Counted from the first letter of the stretch, positions 45,469 to 55,455 are shown. The stretch is 64,000 nucleotides of DNA from Agapetus fuscipes (GCA_951799405.1 OX637343.1:10146524-10210523); one strand, 5' to 3'. Numbers and translations are program-made. The notes: generated from the sequence alone by a model not told the origin.

Positions 45469-45621
45469 TCAGTCTGCTGCGAACTCTCGTGCGCGTCGCA
45501 TGTCGCGGAGTGAACGCTCTCGGATCAAACGAAACACGGTGACTCTCGTCTTGGTATACCAATAAATATAACCAAAAATACCGGTACAATTTACATTGAT
45601 TGTAACAGAAAACAATTGAGA
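45469..45621 (+). promoter_or_regulatory. Putative initiator and 5' UTR
   Basis: TTTCAGTCTG (TCAGTC at 45469-45474) matches the arthropod initiator TCAKTY and sits at the start of a GC-rich stretch unlike the surrounding AT-rich DNA. The following about 150 nt have no in-frame start before 45622, but a short upstream frame starts at ATGTCGCGG (about 45500). Inferred from sequence only. Confidence 0.4.
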
Positions 45622-45841
45622 ATGAAGTGCTATTTAGGTGGTATGAGAATGTGCTCCGCATGGTTGGTGGTTTTGATTGTTTTTGTGAATTGTGTGCGTT
45701 GCAAAAGTGTTGAAAATGATTTTCGAGACCCCAGGAGGACCCTGGCGGAGGATCCTGGGGATTCTTGTATGAGAACCAGACCCTTGTTCGAGTCCAGGAA
45801 TGTCACAGTGGAGAGCGTGGAAGGAGGAACGCCAGATAGAG
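45622..45841 (+). CDS. Candidate first exon of a secreted or membrane protein
   Basis: I do not recognise this protein. The ATG opens 73 codons. They start with MKCYLGGMRM, then a hydrophobic stretch (AWLVVLIVFVN) and a small-residue/Cys end (CVRC): a convincing signal peptide. A polar stretch with FRDPRRTLAED, one Cys, an N-glycosylation site (NVT) and EGGTPDRG follows. A strong donor, G|GTAAAC, closes the exon at 45841 in phase 1. GC content and codon quality are higher than in the flanks, and an initiator-like motif lies 150 bp upstream. No later exon was found to 64 kb, so the first intron would be long. A chance frame remains possible. Confidence 0.5.
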
Positions 45842-46039
45842 GTAAACAAAAAAAAACTGCTATTTTTGTCCGGTGTCTGCAAAAAAAAGTTTTTAATTTG
45901 AAAAGAACCAAGGAAAACTTTTTTGTACAAAAAATCTTACTAAAAAAGTGTGTCTACTCTCTTTCTTATGTTTCATTAATTGAAATGTAGGTAATCTATT
46001 TTTTCGAAGTATAATAAATATATGGAAATGATTCCTTAA

Positions 46040-46450
46040 CTTACAGGTTGGTAGGCTGATCAACCATACTGTAAATAATGATTCACTTAGCCGATGTCAC
46101 CCATGTTTCAGGAAAGGTCGGCAAAAGTTGCTGGTTGTATGTTCATTTGAGATTTAGTTTTTCATTTGTAAGGAATTTCAATTAACCGATGTACACATTT
46201 TTTACAGAGTTATTCTTATTCCTTAATTTATAGGTTGTTATGAAGCTGACCAACCATACTGTTAAAAATGCTTCACTCTGTCAATATCACTCATTTTTCA
46301 GGGAAGGTCGGCAAAAGTTGCATTTTTTTTTATTTTAAGTACACATGCAGCATTTGTAAGCGCCAAATTACACGTGTCTGTGGGTAGGCGTTTAATATGA
46401 ATTTCAAATGATAATATATCTTTGCAACTTAGAATTTAGATTATATATTA
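46040..46450 (+). repeat. Two RTE-A LINE 3' tails in tandem
   Basis: Two plus-strand copies, 46040-46200 and 46210-46450, each starting with a GGTTG-TATG-GCTGACCAACC block. The second reaches the CAACTTAGAATTTAGATTAT end; the first stops early. Confidence 0.8.
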
Positions 46451-46462
46451 TATATGATTTTT

Positions 46463-46632
46463 ATTAAAGAATGGGATATACAAAGTGAGCGTAAAAGAAG
46501 AAAATGCATGAAAAAGGTGATGGATATGAAGGAATTGAAAGAGGTATGTCAGGATAGGAAAAAATGGAGGCAACTCTGCAGAGGCTCTGGCCACCCCTAG
46601 TGGAATGGCGATAGAGTTACAGTTACAGTTCT
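46463..46632 (+). mobile_element. RTE-C LINE 3' end
   Basis: Plus-strand copy: KEWDIQSERKRRKCMKKVMD and RKKWRQLCRGSGHP, then stop. It ends in AGTTACAGTTACAGTT. Confidence 0.87.
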
Positions 46633-46677
46633 GAAGGACGTTTTCCTGTGCTTTCTCAGTGTTCATAACTTTCGCTC

Positions 46678-46812
46678 TAAGGCCCGGTATTTTCAACGTT
46701 AGCCTGAGTGATTTTAAACTGAAAAAACTACCCACACGAATGGAATAAGTGCATCTTTTTCATTCAGTATCAATTCGCTGTGCTCACGTTGGAAATACTG
46801 GACTTTAGTGAA
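46678..46812. mobile_element. MITE-M copy
   Basis: Starts TAAGGCCCGGTATTTTCAAC and ends GTTGGAAATACTGGACTTTA. The middle has CTGAAAAAACTACCCAC, shared with 53795-53930. Confidence 0.78.
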
Positions 46813-47104
46813 GTATTTTAAGTAGTAGAATTTAAATTAACCGATTTACACATATTTGTTTTACTTACACAGTTATTCTTATGTTTGGTTTTAGTCAGTG
46901 TATTATAAACAAAAAGTTGATAAGATAAAATGGCGCGTAGTTTTTTTTCTAGGTGCCTTATCTAGCCGTACAATCTTATCTCCAATACCTGAAAATATAT
47001 ATTATGTAGGTAGGTACTCCGTGTACCTGCTGACAGCAGAACAGGTGACTGCGTTACCGATTCCGCAAGTTAGCTTATAATGTCGCTGCTACTTTGCTAA
47101 TAAG

Positions 47105-47300
47105 CTGTTCACTTTGCCAATGTCACCCCTGTTTCAGGGAAGGTCGGCAAAATTTGTGGGGATTATGTTCATTTGTGGTTTAGATTTTATTTGTAAGTAC
47201 ACATTCAGCATTTGTAAGCGCGAACTACACTTGTTGGTTTGTGGGCATACATCTGAGAGCTTTAAATGAATATATCCTTGCAACTTAGATTATAGTATGG
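47105..47300 (+). repeat. RTE-A LINE 3' tail
   Basis: Plus-strand tail starting inside the GTTCACTTTGCCAATGTC block and ending CAACTTAGATTATAG. Very close to the copy at 60700. Confidence 0.88.
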
Positions 47301-47309
47301 TCGAGGGGT

Positions 47310-47822
47310 TATTGATGAGGTTGACCACCCATACTGTAAAAAATGGTTCACTTTGCCAATGTCACCCCTGTGTCAGGGAAGTTCGGCAAAAGTTGTACCT
47401 AGGGTTTATGTTCATTTGAGGCTTGGATTGAGGCTCTGACCCTGAGTGTCAGAAATGATTTCCCGTTTCGGTGTTTATTTCAAACCCCAAAATAAAATAC
47501 CGGCAAGGTTTACTCAGCCTTCACAAGAAATGAGTACCAGCACTCTCGGGAGCTGAAAAACCTCCACTTCAACTGAAGTTGGTTGGCGTAAGGCCGACCC
47601 CCTAACCTGTAAAAATAAATAGGTTCAACTCGCCACATGCGACCCCTTCGGGGATAACGCGGCAAGAAGTTACACTATATGTGTAGCTTAGTTGCAAAAA
47701 AAAAATTGTATTTGTAAGTGCCTACCCATTAAGAATTTGTAAACGCGAACTATACGTGTTTTTTTGGGCATGCATTTGATATGAGCTTTAAATGTTAATA
47801 TATCTTAGCAACTTAGATTATA
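47310..47822 (+). repeat. RTE-A LINE 3' tail split by SINE1
   Basis: The tail runs to TTGAGGCTTGGATT (47436), is interrupted by SINE1, and resumes at TATTTGTAAGTGCC (47708) to the CAACTTAGATTATA end. Confidence 0.85.
47440..47697 (+). mobile_element. SINE1, head-truncated, nested in RTE-A tail
   Basis: Starts in the GAGTGTCAGAAATGATTTCC block, so the A and B boxes are missing, and ends ATGTGTAGCTTAGTTGC followed by a run of A. Confidence 0.85.
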
Positions 47823-47825
47823 TTA

Positions 47826-48010
47826 TTATAGAAACAATTGCAAGTCCGAACCCCGCCTGCGCCGTGTCCTATCGACAATAACTTTGATCCTGGTTCGAAA
47901 GATATCGTTGTGTAATTATTCATTGATAATTCATTAAAATAATGAATTATCAATGAATAATGCCTGTTTCTGGTTAGGCAAAATAGTTTGGTGAATTGCA
48001 TTCCTATTTT
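47826..48010 (+). mobile_element. SINE3, head-truncated
   Basis: Starts at the decayed B-box region (CAAGTCCGAACCCCGCC). Like the copy at 53225, it contains a palindrome (ATTCATTGATAATTCATT with its reverse), then TGCCTGTTTCTGG and GGTGAATTGCATTCCTATTT. Confidence 0.65.
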
Positions 48011-48011
48011 A

Positions 48012-48540
48012 GTTAGTTAAGTTAAGTTGCAAAGATATGTAACATTGAGGATTCACATTACATTTCTTATGCATTTTCACAACTGTAACTGTAACTCTGT
48101 CGCCATTCCGCTAGGGGTGGCCAGAGCCTCTGCAGAGTTGCCTCCATTTTTTCCTATCCTGACACACCTCTTTCAATTCCTTCATATCCATCACCTTTTT
48201 CATGCATTTTCTTCTTTTACGCTCACTTTGTATATCCCATTCTTTCACAATCTCCTCAATCTGATCACTCCATACTTTTCTCGGTCGTCCCTTCCCTCTT
48301 TTTCCTTTCATACTTTTTTGTATACATACTTTGTCAGTCTATCATCATTCATTCTTTCCACATGCAGGCACGTATATCGTGCCGCATGTGAAGTTACAAT
48401 TTAAAACCCAATCTCGAATGAACATAACCCTGCAACTCTTGCCGACCTTCTCTGAAACAGGGGTGACATTGGCAAAGTGAACCATTTTTTTACAGTATGG
48501 GTGGACATCCTCATATCAACCTATAAGTCAAGGAGCACAA
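48012..48540 (-). repeat. RTE-A LINE 3' tail split by RTE-C
   Basis: Left part AAGTTGCAAAGATATGTAAC to about 48064; right part from about 48365 (CAGGCACGTATATCG) to CCTATAAGTCAAGGAG. The RTE-C end lies between. Confidence 0.82.
48066..48360 (-). mobile_element. RTE-C LINE 3' end nested in RTE-A tail
   Basis: Nearly identical to 41326-41580 (GKRGKGRPRKVWSDQIEEIV; RKKWRQLCRGSGHP) with the same ACAGTT tail units. The split tail shows that RTE-C moved after RTE-A. Confidence 0.87.
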
Positions 48541-48683
48541 AAATTAATTACAGTTAAACCAATGAGTTAAACACATAAAACAATCACTAAACAATAAAAT
48601 TAAAATCTATATTGCATATTGTATGAAAAATGAGAATTCAAATTTTGAAAACCTTAGTAACACTGATATTAAAATAATAAAAT

Positions 48684-48725
48684 ACCGCAGCAAGAAGTTA
48701 CTCTGTATGTGCAGCTTAGTTACGA
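48684..48725 (+). mobile_element. SINE1 3' end fragment
   Basis: GCAGCAAGAAGTTACTCTG followed by GTGCAGCTTAGTTACG, the terminal 40 bp of SINE1. Confidence 0.55.
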
Positions 48726-48839
48726 TTAAAAGTTAATTAGAACTCGTTTTTTATCAGTCAATACTTTCGTTTATTGTAATTTGTATTTTATATTAGCACA
48801 CAACTAAATGACTATCATTATTTTTGTCTTGTGTGTTGT

Positions 48840-49000
48840 TTTTTTTTCACCGCTGAATGTTGCCCGCTTGCAAAAATGCGCGCCCGGAATGCAGCCAGGT
48901 ACAAAAAGTGGCGAACGAGATGTGTTTCGGCGGGCCGACCGAATCTCCTGGCAACACAGTGGTTGGCAACGATTTTAGAATAAGAATAGCCTTTTTATTT
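48840..49000. other. Short GC-rich unassigned stretch
   Basis: Bases 48850-48970 are GC-rich (GTTGCCCGCTTGCAAAAATG; GTTTCGGCGGGCCGACCG) in AT-rich DNA. No frame, RNA or repeat was recognised. Confidence 0.35.
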
Positions 49001-49004
49001 CCTT

Positions 49005-49246
49005 GACTGATAGGTTGGTATGAGGCTGACCACCCATACTGTAAAAAATGGTTCACTTTATCAATGTCACCCCTGTTTCAGGGAAGGTCGGCAAGAGTTG
49101 CAGGGCTTAAGTTCATTTGAGATTGGGTTTTTATATTGTAGGTCCACATGCGGCATGTGTGAACGCGAAATTATGCGTGTCTGCTTGAAGGAATGCATTT
49201 AATATGAATCTCAAATGAGACATATCTTTGCAACTTAGATTTAGAT
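49005..49246 (+). repeat. RTE-A LINE 3' tail
   Basis: A well-preserved tail from CTTGACTGATAGGTTGGTAT to CTTTGCAACTTAGATTTAG. Confidence 0.9.
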
Positions 49247-49254
49247 AGCAGGTT

Positions 49255-49680
49255 GATTGATTAATAGATTAAAATAAAAAACTTATTTGTTACAATTCAC
49301 ATGAGCTTTTATTATTTTTTAAACACTACCGGTTTCGGGAGAAGCAATACCTCCCATCTTCAGGTGTAAATATAAACTAACATACAAATACAATACATTA
49401 TGACGTGAGGATTTGAATTACTGAGGGGGAGGAGGGGGGAGTGTTATGTGGGCGGGGTGTAGTAGGAAACATAGAAAGTAGGGGAGAAGTGTTAGGAAAT
49501 ATAATACTATTTAAGAGGTTATTTACTGAATTAATATTTTTTTGGATTTCTAGGTTTTCAAAATTATTCATGATTTTTATTTTAATCTATTATAATATAT
49601 ATATATAATATATATTTAATCTATATATATTCAAGATTTTTATTTTAATCTATTAAAATGAACTTTCACGAAGTAACTGC
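49255..49680 (-). mobile_element. Possible Penelope-like terminal region with hammerhead-like motif
   Basis: The minus strand has a hammerhead-like segment at 49323-49367, followed by AAAATAATAAAAG and TGAATTGTAAC. Very similar strings follow the hammerhead-like segment at 62660. Penelope-like retroelements carry hammerheads in their terminal repeats. No RT or GIY-YIG frame is present, so the class is a guess. Confidence 0.35.
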
Positions 49681-49719
49681 CAAAAACCTAGATAATATGA
49701 TTGATTAATATTTTATATT

Positions 49720-50160
49720 ACGTTGGTAGGCTTGACCCCCTATGTCTTTAAAAACTTGCTAGACACTTTTGCCAGTGTTACTCCGTTTCGGAAAAGGAGG
49801 CAAGAGTTGCAATAAGAGTTTTAGGCATACACGGCCGGTTGATGATTCTGGAGTGATGTGTTCCGGGATCTGTTGCCGTGGTCTATGGGAGCTGGAGCTT
49901 CCGGACGTTTCGCCCATGCTTACGATGGGCTTCTTCAGCGTGAAGTGTATGGTGATGATGAAAATGCCCTGACCTGAAGAAGCCAATCGTAGACATGGGC
50001 GAAACGTCAGGAAGCTCCAGCTCCCATAGACCACGGCAACAGATCCCGGAAAACATCACTCCAGCAATAGTTGCAACGTCACACGTAATGCTGCATGTGT
50101 ACTCATGATATAATCTGCAACTTTTGCCGAACTTCCTTGTAACAGGAGTGACGTTTTTAT
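49720..50160 (+). repeat. RTE-A LINE 3' tail split by a foldback element
   Basis: The left part (GGTAGGCTTGACCCCCTATG to GCAAGAGTTGCAA) ends at 49814. The right part resumes at about 50069 (AGTTGCAACGTCACACG). AGTTGCAA occurs at both edges, an apparent 8 bp target duplication. Confidence 0.75.
49810..50068. mobile_element. Foldback element with hammerhead-like arms
   Basis: The arms (about 49851-49948 and 49966-50065) are reverse complements: TTCCGGGATCTGTTGCCGTG, then CTATGGGAGCTGGAGCTTCC. Each has a hammerhead-like segment (minus 49899-49945, plus 49965-50014). The left end has an extra segment, TAAGAGTTTTAGGC, absent from the right. Second copy at 56665-57025, single arm at 36390. Confidence 0.87.
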
Positions 50161-50269
50161 AATTTGCATTATTGTTAGTGTCGGATCCCGGCGTTTGTTT
50201 CACACTAAAAAGGCAATGAAAAAAAAATGTCAAAGCCAAATTATCAATGATTCTGTTGTGAAAATCTGG

Positions 50270-50535
50270 ATCCCCGAAGGGATGCATGTGGCAAGTGAAC
50301 CTATTTACTGTACAGGTAAGGGGGTCGGCCTTACGCCAATCACTTCAGTTGAAGTGGGGGTTTCTCAGCTACCAAGGGGGCTGGTACGAGTAAACCTTGT
50401 CGGTATTTATTTTGGGTTTGAAGTAAAGAAACGGGAAATAATTTTTGACACCCTCGGTGGGATTCGGTCCCGGGCTTTTGGCATGGAATGCAAGTACGTG
50501 CGGTCAATACCAACTGAGATATCGACCGGACGACA
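50270..50535 (-). mobile_element. SINE1
   Basis: Reverse-strand copy. The tail (CCCCGAAGGGATGCATGTGG) is at the left, the head (ATACCAACTGAGATATCGAC) at the right. The last about 40 bp of the tail are missing. Confidence 0.87.
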
Positions 50536-50894
50536 AAGTTGTCTAAATTGTTGTGCATCACTGACTTATGGTTTATAGGTATGTAAAGTGTATTTATACG
50601 GCTGTAGTTCTCACTCCCGTGCCGGCCAGTTGTCTGTGCGGTAGATACCTACCTATTTTTATCGTTACGTATTTATTTTAATATTCCTACCGCGCTAAAA
50701 AAATGTCTACCGCTCGCCAAATTAAGTGAAATGCAGTTGGCAACACTAAAACTATTTTTACTTCTTTTTTTAAAGAATTAATGCTTCGTCAAACAGGAAG
50801 CGTTTTTAACGCGCGTCAGTGCTAAAACGCCATAAAGTCGCGTACTTAGTATTTGAACGACTTCGACGCTATTCAGTTTATGCCACTGGTCACG

Positions 50895-50978
50895 ATGTCC
50901 AGCGACTCAGATGAAGATGAGTTGTTGCTGCTTTACGCATTATCTAGCAAAATCCTGTCTTCGTGGAAACATTTTTAA
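50895..50978 (+). pseudogene. Short frame resembling a PIF/Harbinger transposase start
   Basis: 27 codons begin MSSDSDEDELLLLYALSSK, followed by stop. An acidic start running into a leucine-rich stretch is common in PIF/Harbinger transposases. No DDE domain follows. It could be the 5' end of a decayed copy or chance. Confidence 0.25.
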
Positions 50979-51074
50979 GAGCACTGTTCGTTTTAAACAT
51001 GAACCGGTATTTTCGAACACATTCAATCATTTTTCCAGGAACTATTTTTACTTTTAATTAGTAGAGCTAATCTA

Positions 51075-51300
51075 ATCTACGTTGCAAATATATATATCAT
51101 TTGAGATTCATATTAAATGCATTCCCACAAGCAGACACGTATAAGTTCATGCTAACACATGCCGCATGTGGACCTACAATATAAAAACCCAATTTCAAAT
51201 GAACATAAGCCCAGCAACTCTTGCCGACCTTCCCTGAAACAGGGGGACATTGACAAAGTGAACCATTTTTTACAGTATGAGTGGCCATCCTATATTTCAG
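51075..51300 (-). repeat. RTE-A LINE 3' tail
   Basis: A nearly complete tail from CTAATCTACGTTGCAAATAT to AGTATGAGTGGCCATCC. Confidence 0.87.
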
Positions 51301-51399
51301 CCATAATTTCTCCAATCAGCGAATCAGCACTCATTTAGTTTTACCTTTAAGGTGTCGATATTATTATTCTTACCATTGTAAAACAAGTGACATCTATCC

Positions 51400-51560
51400 A
51401 TCTATAATCTTGTGTTGCACAAATATATTGACATTTAAGGCTTATATTTAATGCACGCCCACAAGCAGACACTTATAAATAAGCGCCGACGCTTGCCGCA
51501 TGTGAACTTAAAACGTAAAAAACCCCAATCTAAAATAGACATAAGCCCTGCAACTCTTGA
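51400..51560 (-). repeat. RTE-A LINE 3' tail, truncated
   Basis: From ATAATCTTGTGTTGCACAAA to AGCCCTGCAACTCTTG; the proximal part is missing. Confidence 0.75.
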
Positions 51561-51745
51561 AGATATTATGTATATTTGTTGGGTTTGATTGTTCACACAG
51601 TGAAAGTCCATTGTATTTATTAAAAAGAGAACAGTTTTAATTCACTTACAATTATACCACCATACTTTATTTGCCATACTGGCATTCATTATATTTGCTA
51701 GGGTTTGGTAAGTGAATTACAACTGTTTTTTTTTTTTTTTTTTTT
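51560..51745 (-). mobile_element. Relative of the 62570 element, partial
   Basis: GGTTTGATTGTTCACACAGT and GTCCATTGTATTTATTAAA match the segment at 62573-62645 with few changes. The hammerhead-like part is absent. A poly-T run ends the stretch. Confidence 0.5.
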
Positions 51746-51931
51746 AATATTTGAAGATATTCCCTGAAAGGGCAAGATGAACCGTTTTTTAATAGTTTAA
51801 ATAGCTGCAAGTAAAATATGACAAGTCACAAAATGCAAGTTTACCTGAACGAAAATATGATTCAAGTTTTTGCGTGAATCCTCTACTCTGATCTACCTGT
51901 TTTGTATGCAAAAAATGCACGCAGTTAAACA

Positions 51932-52850
51932 ATGGGCAACGACAATACACGCTACACATTCTGCGTCCCAGTGGATAAGGTACCTGTAGCAGTTAGATAC
52001 CTCAATACCTGTCTCATTTCAATACCTAAACGCCATTTGATAATTACAGGTAAAACTAGCCAGGGCTGCTATTCCCATTTCTCACAAAAATCTCGAGTCC
52101 CAGAAATCAAGATTCACAAAAAATGGCCGCCTCGTATTCTGCAATGCAAGTGTTTCTGTCTAATACGATTCTATCAAAACGATTTGGCAACGTTGTTTTT
52201 GATCATGCTGTCTCACTCTAAATCATATATTTTTATTCGCTCTCGCAAAAGTCAGCTGGGAATTTAAAATAATATTATTATTTACATATTTTGGACAGTG
52301 TTATAATTTTCTGAGATTATTATCGTATAAAATAACGTTGCATTGGAATTGCAATAAAAGTACTTATAATGTTTTCATCGATCAAGTTTTTCACCTTAAA
52401 ACCACGAATTCTAAATTAAAAATATGATACTGAAGTACTTCTTAATATTATGATATGTTATTTTACGGAGGAATAACATTTCACCTTTTTAAAATAAATA
52501 CTTCTCAAAATCTTCGCAACATAACCTCCGTAACATAGATCTTCATACATTTTGAGCGCTCGAGATGCAACTCACCGGCAAAATGGCTCATGATTCTTCT
52601 CTAATGACAAGAATCGAGGTGAGACTTTGTGGAATACCGTTTATGGCTTTTTTGACATATTTTCGTAAATTCTAGAAGATTATTGTCTATGGGTCAAATG
52701 GGAATAGACACCCAGCCACTGGTAGAGTAAAATGGTGTTTTTTTTTATACTTTTTTTGTGTTGTCTCTAGTAACACGAAAAAAGTTACATTTTTTTTTAA
52801 AGAAATCCTGTGCGAGAGACTCCCTAGATTTCAGAGACTCTAGGGGTCTA
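51932..52850. other. No assignable gene
   Basis: An open frame of 111 codons at 51932-52267 has no recognisable domain or codon bias. The DNA to 52790 is AT-rich and unassigned. Repeat Y copy 2 begins at about 52790. Confidence 0.35.
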
Positions 52851-52882
52851 TGACACTTGTTGTAGTGTTGCAGAGGTGTTTT
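52790..52882. repeat. Repeat Y, copy 2 (inverted)
   Basis: AAGAAATCCTGTGCGAGAGA and GACTCTAGGGGTCTATGACA are the reverse complement of 44820-44890. Confidence 0.65.
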
Positions 52883-53010
52883 AAAGCTTGGTCGTCGCTA
52901 CAAAACCCTAATACTCGAGCAAGACCCAGTTGCTGTAAGGCTGGATGGACACTATTAGTGACCGGTCTTTGGTAAAGGTATTTTTTTATCATTTTTTTAA
53001 CCCAGCAAAG
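52883..53010 (-). mobile_element. SINE2, partial
   Basis: AGCTTGGTCGTCGCTACAAA through TGACCGGTCTTTGGTAAAGG to AACCCAGCAAAGAGCAT. The head is missing. Confidence 0.8.
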
Positions 53011-53222
53011 AGCATTTAACTAAGAAGGACCCATGTGATGATTTTTCAACAATTTTAGACAAATCGGGTTTATAATTGCTGCATGCTATCCTCAATACGT
53101 CATCAAGGTGAGAATCAGTAAGTTGATTCCTGTATACGAAATGTAGAATGCCAGATTTTGTAAATCACGTCCCTGATAATAAATGTGTATAGGGCCGCAG
53201 GTTGAGTATGGCTGGTCTATGG

Positions 53223-53224
<2 letters not shown>

Positions 53225-53257
<33 letters not shown>

Positions 53258-53515
53258 AGATTTGTGAAGAGGAATGCAATTCACCAACCTATTCTGCCTG
53301 GCCAGAAACAGGTATTAATATCATCATTTAATAATTCATTATTGTTTATTATTAATGAATTATTAAATAATAATTACCCAATAACATCTGTTGAACCAGG
53401 GTCAAAGTTAAAGTCAAGTGACCCAAGCGGGGATCGAACCAACGTTGTTCCATTCGAAACACGCTAGAAAGATCAGCCCTCTTGGCCCCCGCGGCTATAA
53501 CCCCGACATGGTCTA
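53225..53515 (-). mobile_element. SINE3, full length
   Basis: Head at the right (minus strand: GTTATAGCCGCGGGGGCC; GGTTCGATCCCCGC), poly-A at the left (27 T on the plus strand at 53226). The middle contains an AT palindrome (TAATAATTCATTATTG with its reverse). Confidence 0.85.
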
Positions 53516-53794
53516 TGCATTATAAATGATAACATCATCGCGTTATCAGTGGGCAAATTTTTAAGAGTCGTCTTTACAACGCCCTTATAAATCATCACTG
53601 TATAGTTGTATACCATAGTACTAACTTCCGTCTAGCCTTTTGTCTTTTATGCTCTGCAAATATGTTAATGTGTTGTATACTACCCGGCCACTCTGAAAGA
53701 CAAAAGAGCCATCGCTTATTCTTATCTCGGAAAGATCGATGCCTTTTCGAGGAAATATGTGCCAAGAAAAACTATAGTTTGGTTTTAAAATTGC

Positions 53795-53930
53795 TTTAGG
53801 CCCGGTAGTTTCATCGTTAGCATATGTGACTTTAAACTGATAAAAAAAACTACCCACTCGATTGACATAAGTGCGTCCTTTTCATTCTGTATAAAGTCGC
53901 TATGCTAACGATGAAACTACCGGGCCTAAT
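53795..53930. mobile_element. MITE-M, best copy
   Basis: Nearly perfect TIRs: TTAGGCCCGGTAGTTTCATC at the left, its reverse complement ending CTACCGGGCCTAA at the right, about 30 bp each. Non-coding interior. Confidence 0.88.
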
Positions 53931-53936
53931 TATTAT

Positions 53937-54135
53937 TATGACTATTTGCAAGGATATATTAACATTAAAAGCTCATATCAAATGCATGCCCTCAAACAAA
54001 CACGTGTAAGTTCGCGCTTACAAATGCTGAATGGGTACTTACAAATTAAAAATCCATACCGCAAATTAACATAAGCCGTGCAACTTTTGCCGACCTTCCC
54101 TGAAACAGGGGTGACACTGGCAAAACAGAACCAAT
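53937..54135 (-). repeat. RTE-A LINE 3' tail
   Basis: From TTTGCAAGGATATATTAACA to GGGTGACACTGGCAAAACAG; the proximal block is missing. Confidence 0.83.
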
Positions 54136-54169
54136 GGTGGCCGTCCACTCGATCATCCCCTAAATTATG

Positions 54170-54290
54170 CCACCCATGAAAGAGACACTACAAACTTAGA
54201 TTATAGATTATTATAGATCCTGGATAATATACTTGTAGTCTACAAGTATATTATCCAGGATCTATAATAATCTATAATCTAAGTTGCAAG
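54170..54290. repeat. Palindrome of RTE-A termini
   Basis: CTTAGATTATAGATTATTAT, then TCCTGGATAATATACTTGTA, then the exact reverse complement of both. The palindrome, about 110 bp, is centred at 54238 and joins two LINE ends tail to tail. Confidence 0.85.
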
Positions 54291-54835
54291 GATATATTCA
54301 TTTAAAGCTCTCAGATGTATGCCCACAAACCAACAAGTGTAGTTCGCGCTTACAAATAAAATCCAAACCTCAAATGAACATAAGCCCCACAACTTTTGCC
54401 GACCTTCCCTGAAACAGGGGTGACATTGGCAAAGTGAACCATTTTTTACAGTATGGGTGGTCAGCCTCATACCAACCTATAAGTCAAGGAATATGAATGA
54501 ATAATAAATTACATTTAAATATAAAAAAGAACAAAACCTTACAAAGAAATCTATACAAAAAAAGTCAAAAATTTCCTATGCAAAAAATGTAGCAAATGAA
54601 TACACCAACATTAGAAATCAACATTGCAGATTAGCCGCCACTTCTTCCTGTCCTTGCATACTTCTTTCATTTCATCCAGAGTCATAACCTTTTTCATACA
54701 AGTCCTCCTTTTATTATGACTCTGGATATCCCAGTCATTCGCTATTTCAGAGATTTGATCCTTCCATACTTTTCTTGGTCTTCCTCTACCACGACATCCA
54801 TCTATTCTAGCTACTGATGGTTCATTTTCCATTGT
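54275..54835 (-). mobile_element. RTE-A LINE, 5'-truncated, RT C-terminus plus tail
   Basis: Nearly identical to 3838-4390. The frame (54825-54611) encodes [19 protein letters not shown], then [20 protein letters not shown] and a stop. The 3' tail ends in ATTATAG units. High similarity suggests a recent source. Confidence 0.9.
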
Positions 54836-55194
54836 TGTAACGCTGACTGCTTTCATTGATGTCTTGTTACAGTGCGTATCATTCAGAGTTGTTCCAAGTA
54901 GAGAGCATTAGATCAATAAACTGTCTAGGGTATTTTCTACGAGCTAAATTTGAATATAAATGGTTTGAATACGCAGCGAAATCGTTTAGTAGGCATTCGC
55001 GTATTTACATCTGAGAAACGATTGATAACAGTACTGCCAATCGATCAAAAGGGCATTCCTAGTCTATGGTGGATATTTTGAATTTCGAACGTAGGTACAC
55101 GCGGTCGCCATTTGCAAAGCAAAGATGGCCGACTGGCATAACGGCTTTCAACACGCGAAATGTCAACGTTTTTCGGAAATGAACAGCAAAAGTT

Positions 55195-55455
55195 TAGACG
55201 TTTCAGATTTATTTTGTCAAACTTACATTTGATAAGGCAATGTGTATTGCTACTGGGAATAATAATAATAACACAGAGGATATTTATAGTGTCGTTTTGT
55301 GATAAATTACTGCAAGGGCAGTATTCAACTGTAACATCTCGGAAACAAACATGTCTTCAATCCGGACCTAAACGCAATGCACTCTCTACGGCTCTAAGCT
55401 CATGGGGTAGAGCATTCCACATCACAGGGCTAGCCATGCAAAAGGCACGATAAGA
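55195..55455 (-). pseudogene. CR1/L2-type LINE C-terminal remnant
   Basis: The minus strand reads RAFCMASPVMWNALPHELRA, then VESALRLGPD, the usual RAFxxAxPxLWNxLPxELR pattern of CR1/L2-type elements. Not the same family as 15170. Confidence 0.65.

Noticed and set aside
45616..45621. Earlier TTG start for the candidate secreted protein
   Set aside because: Eukaryotic initiation at ATG 45622 is more likely and leaves a proper signal peptide.
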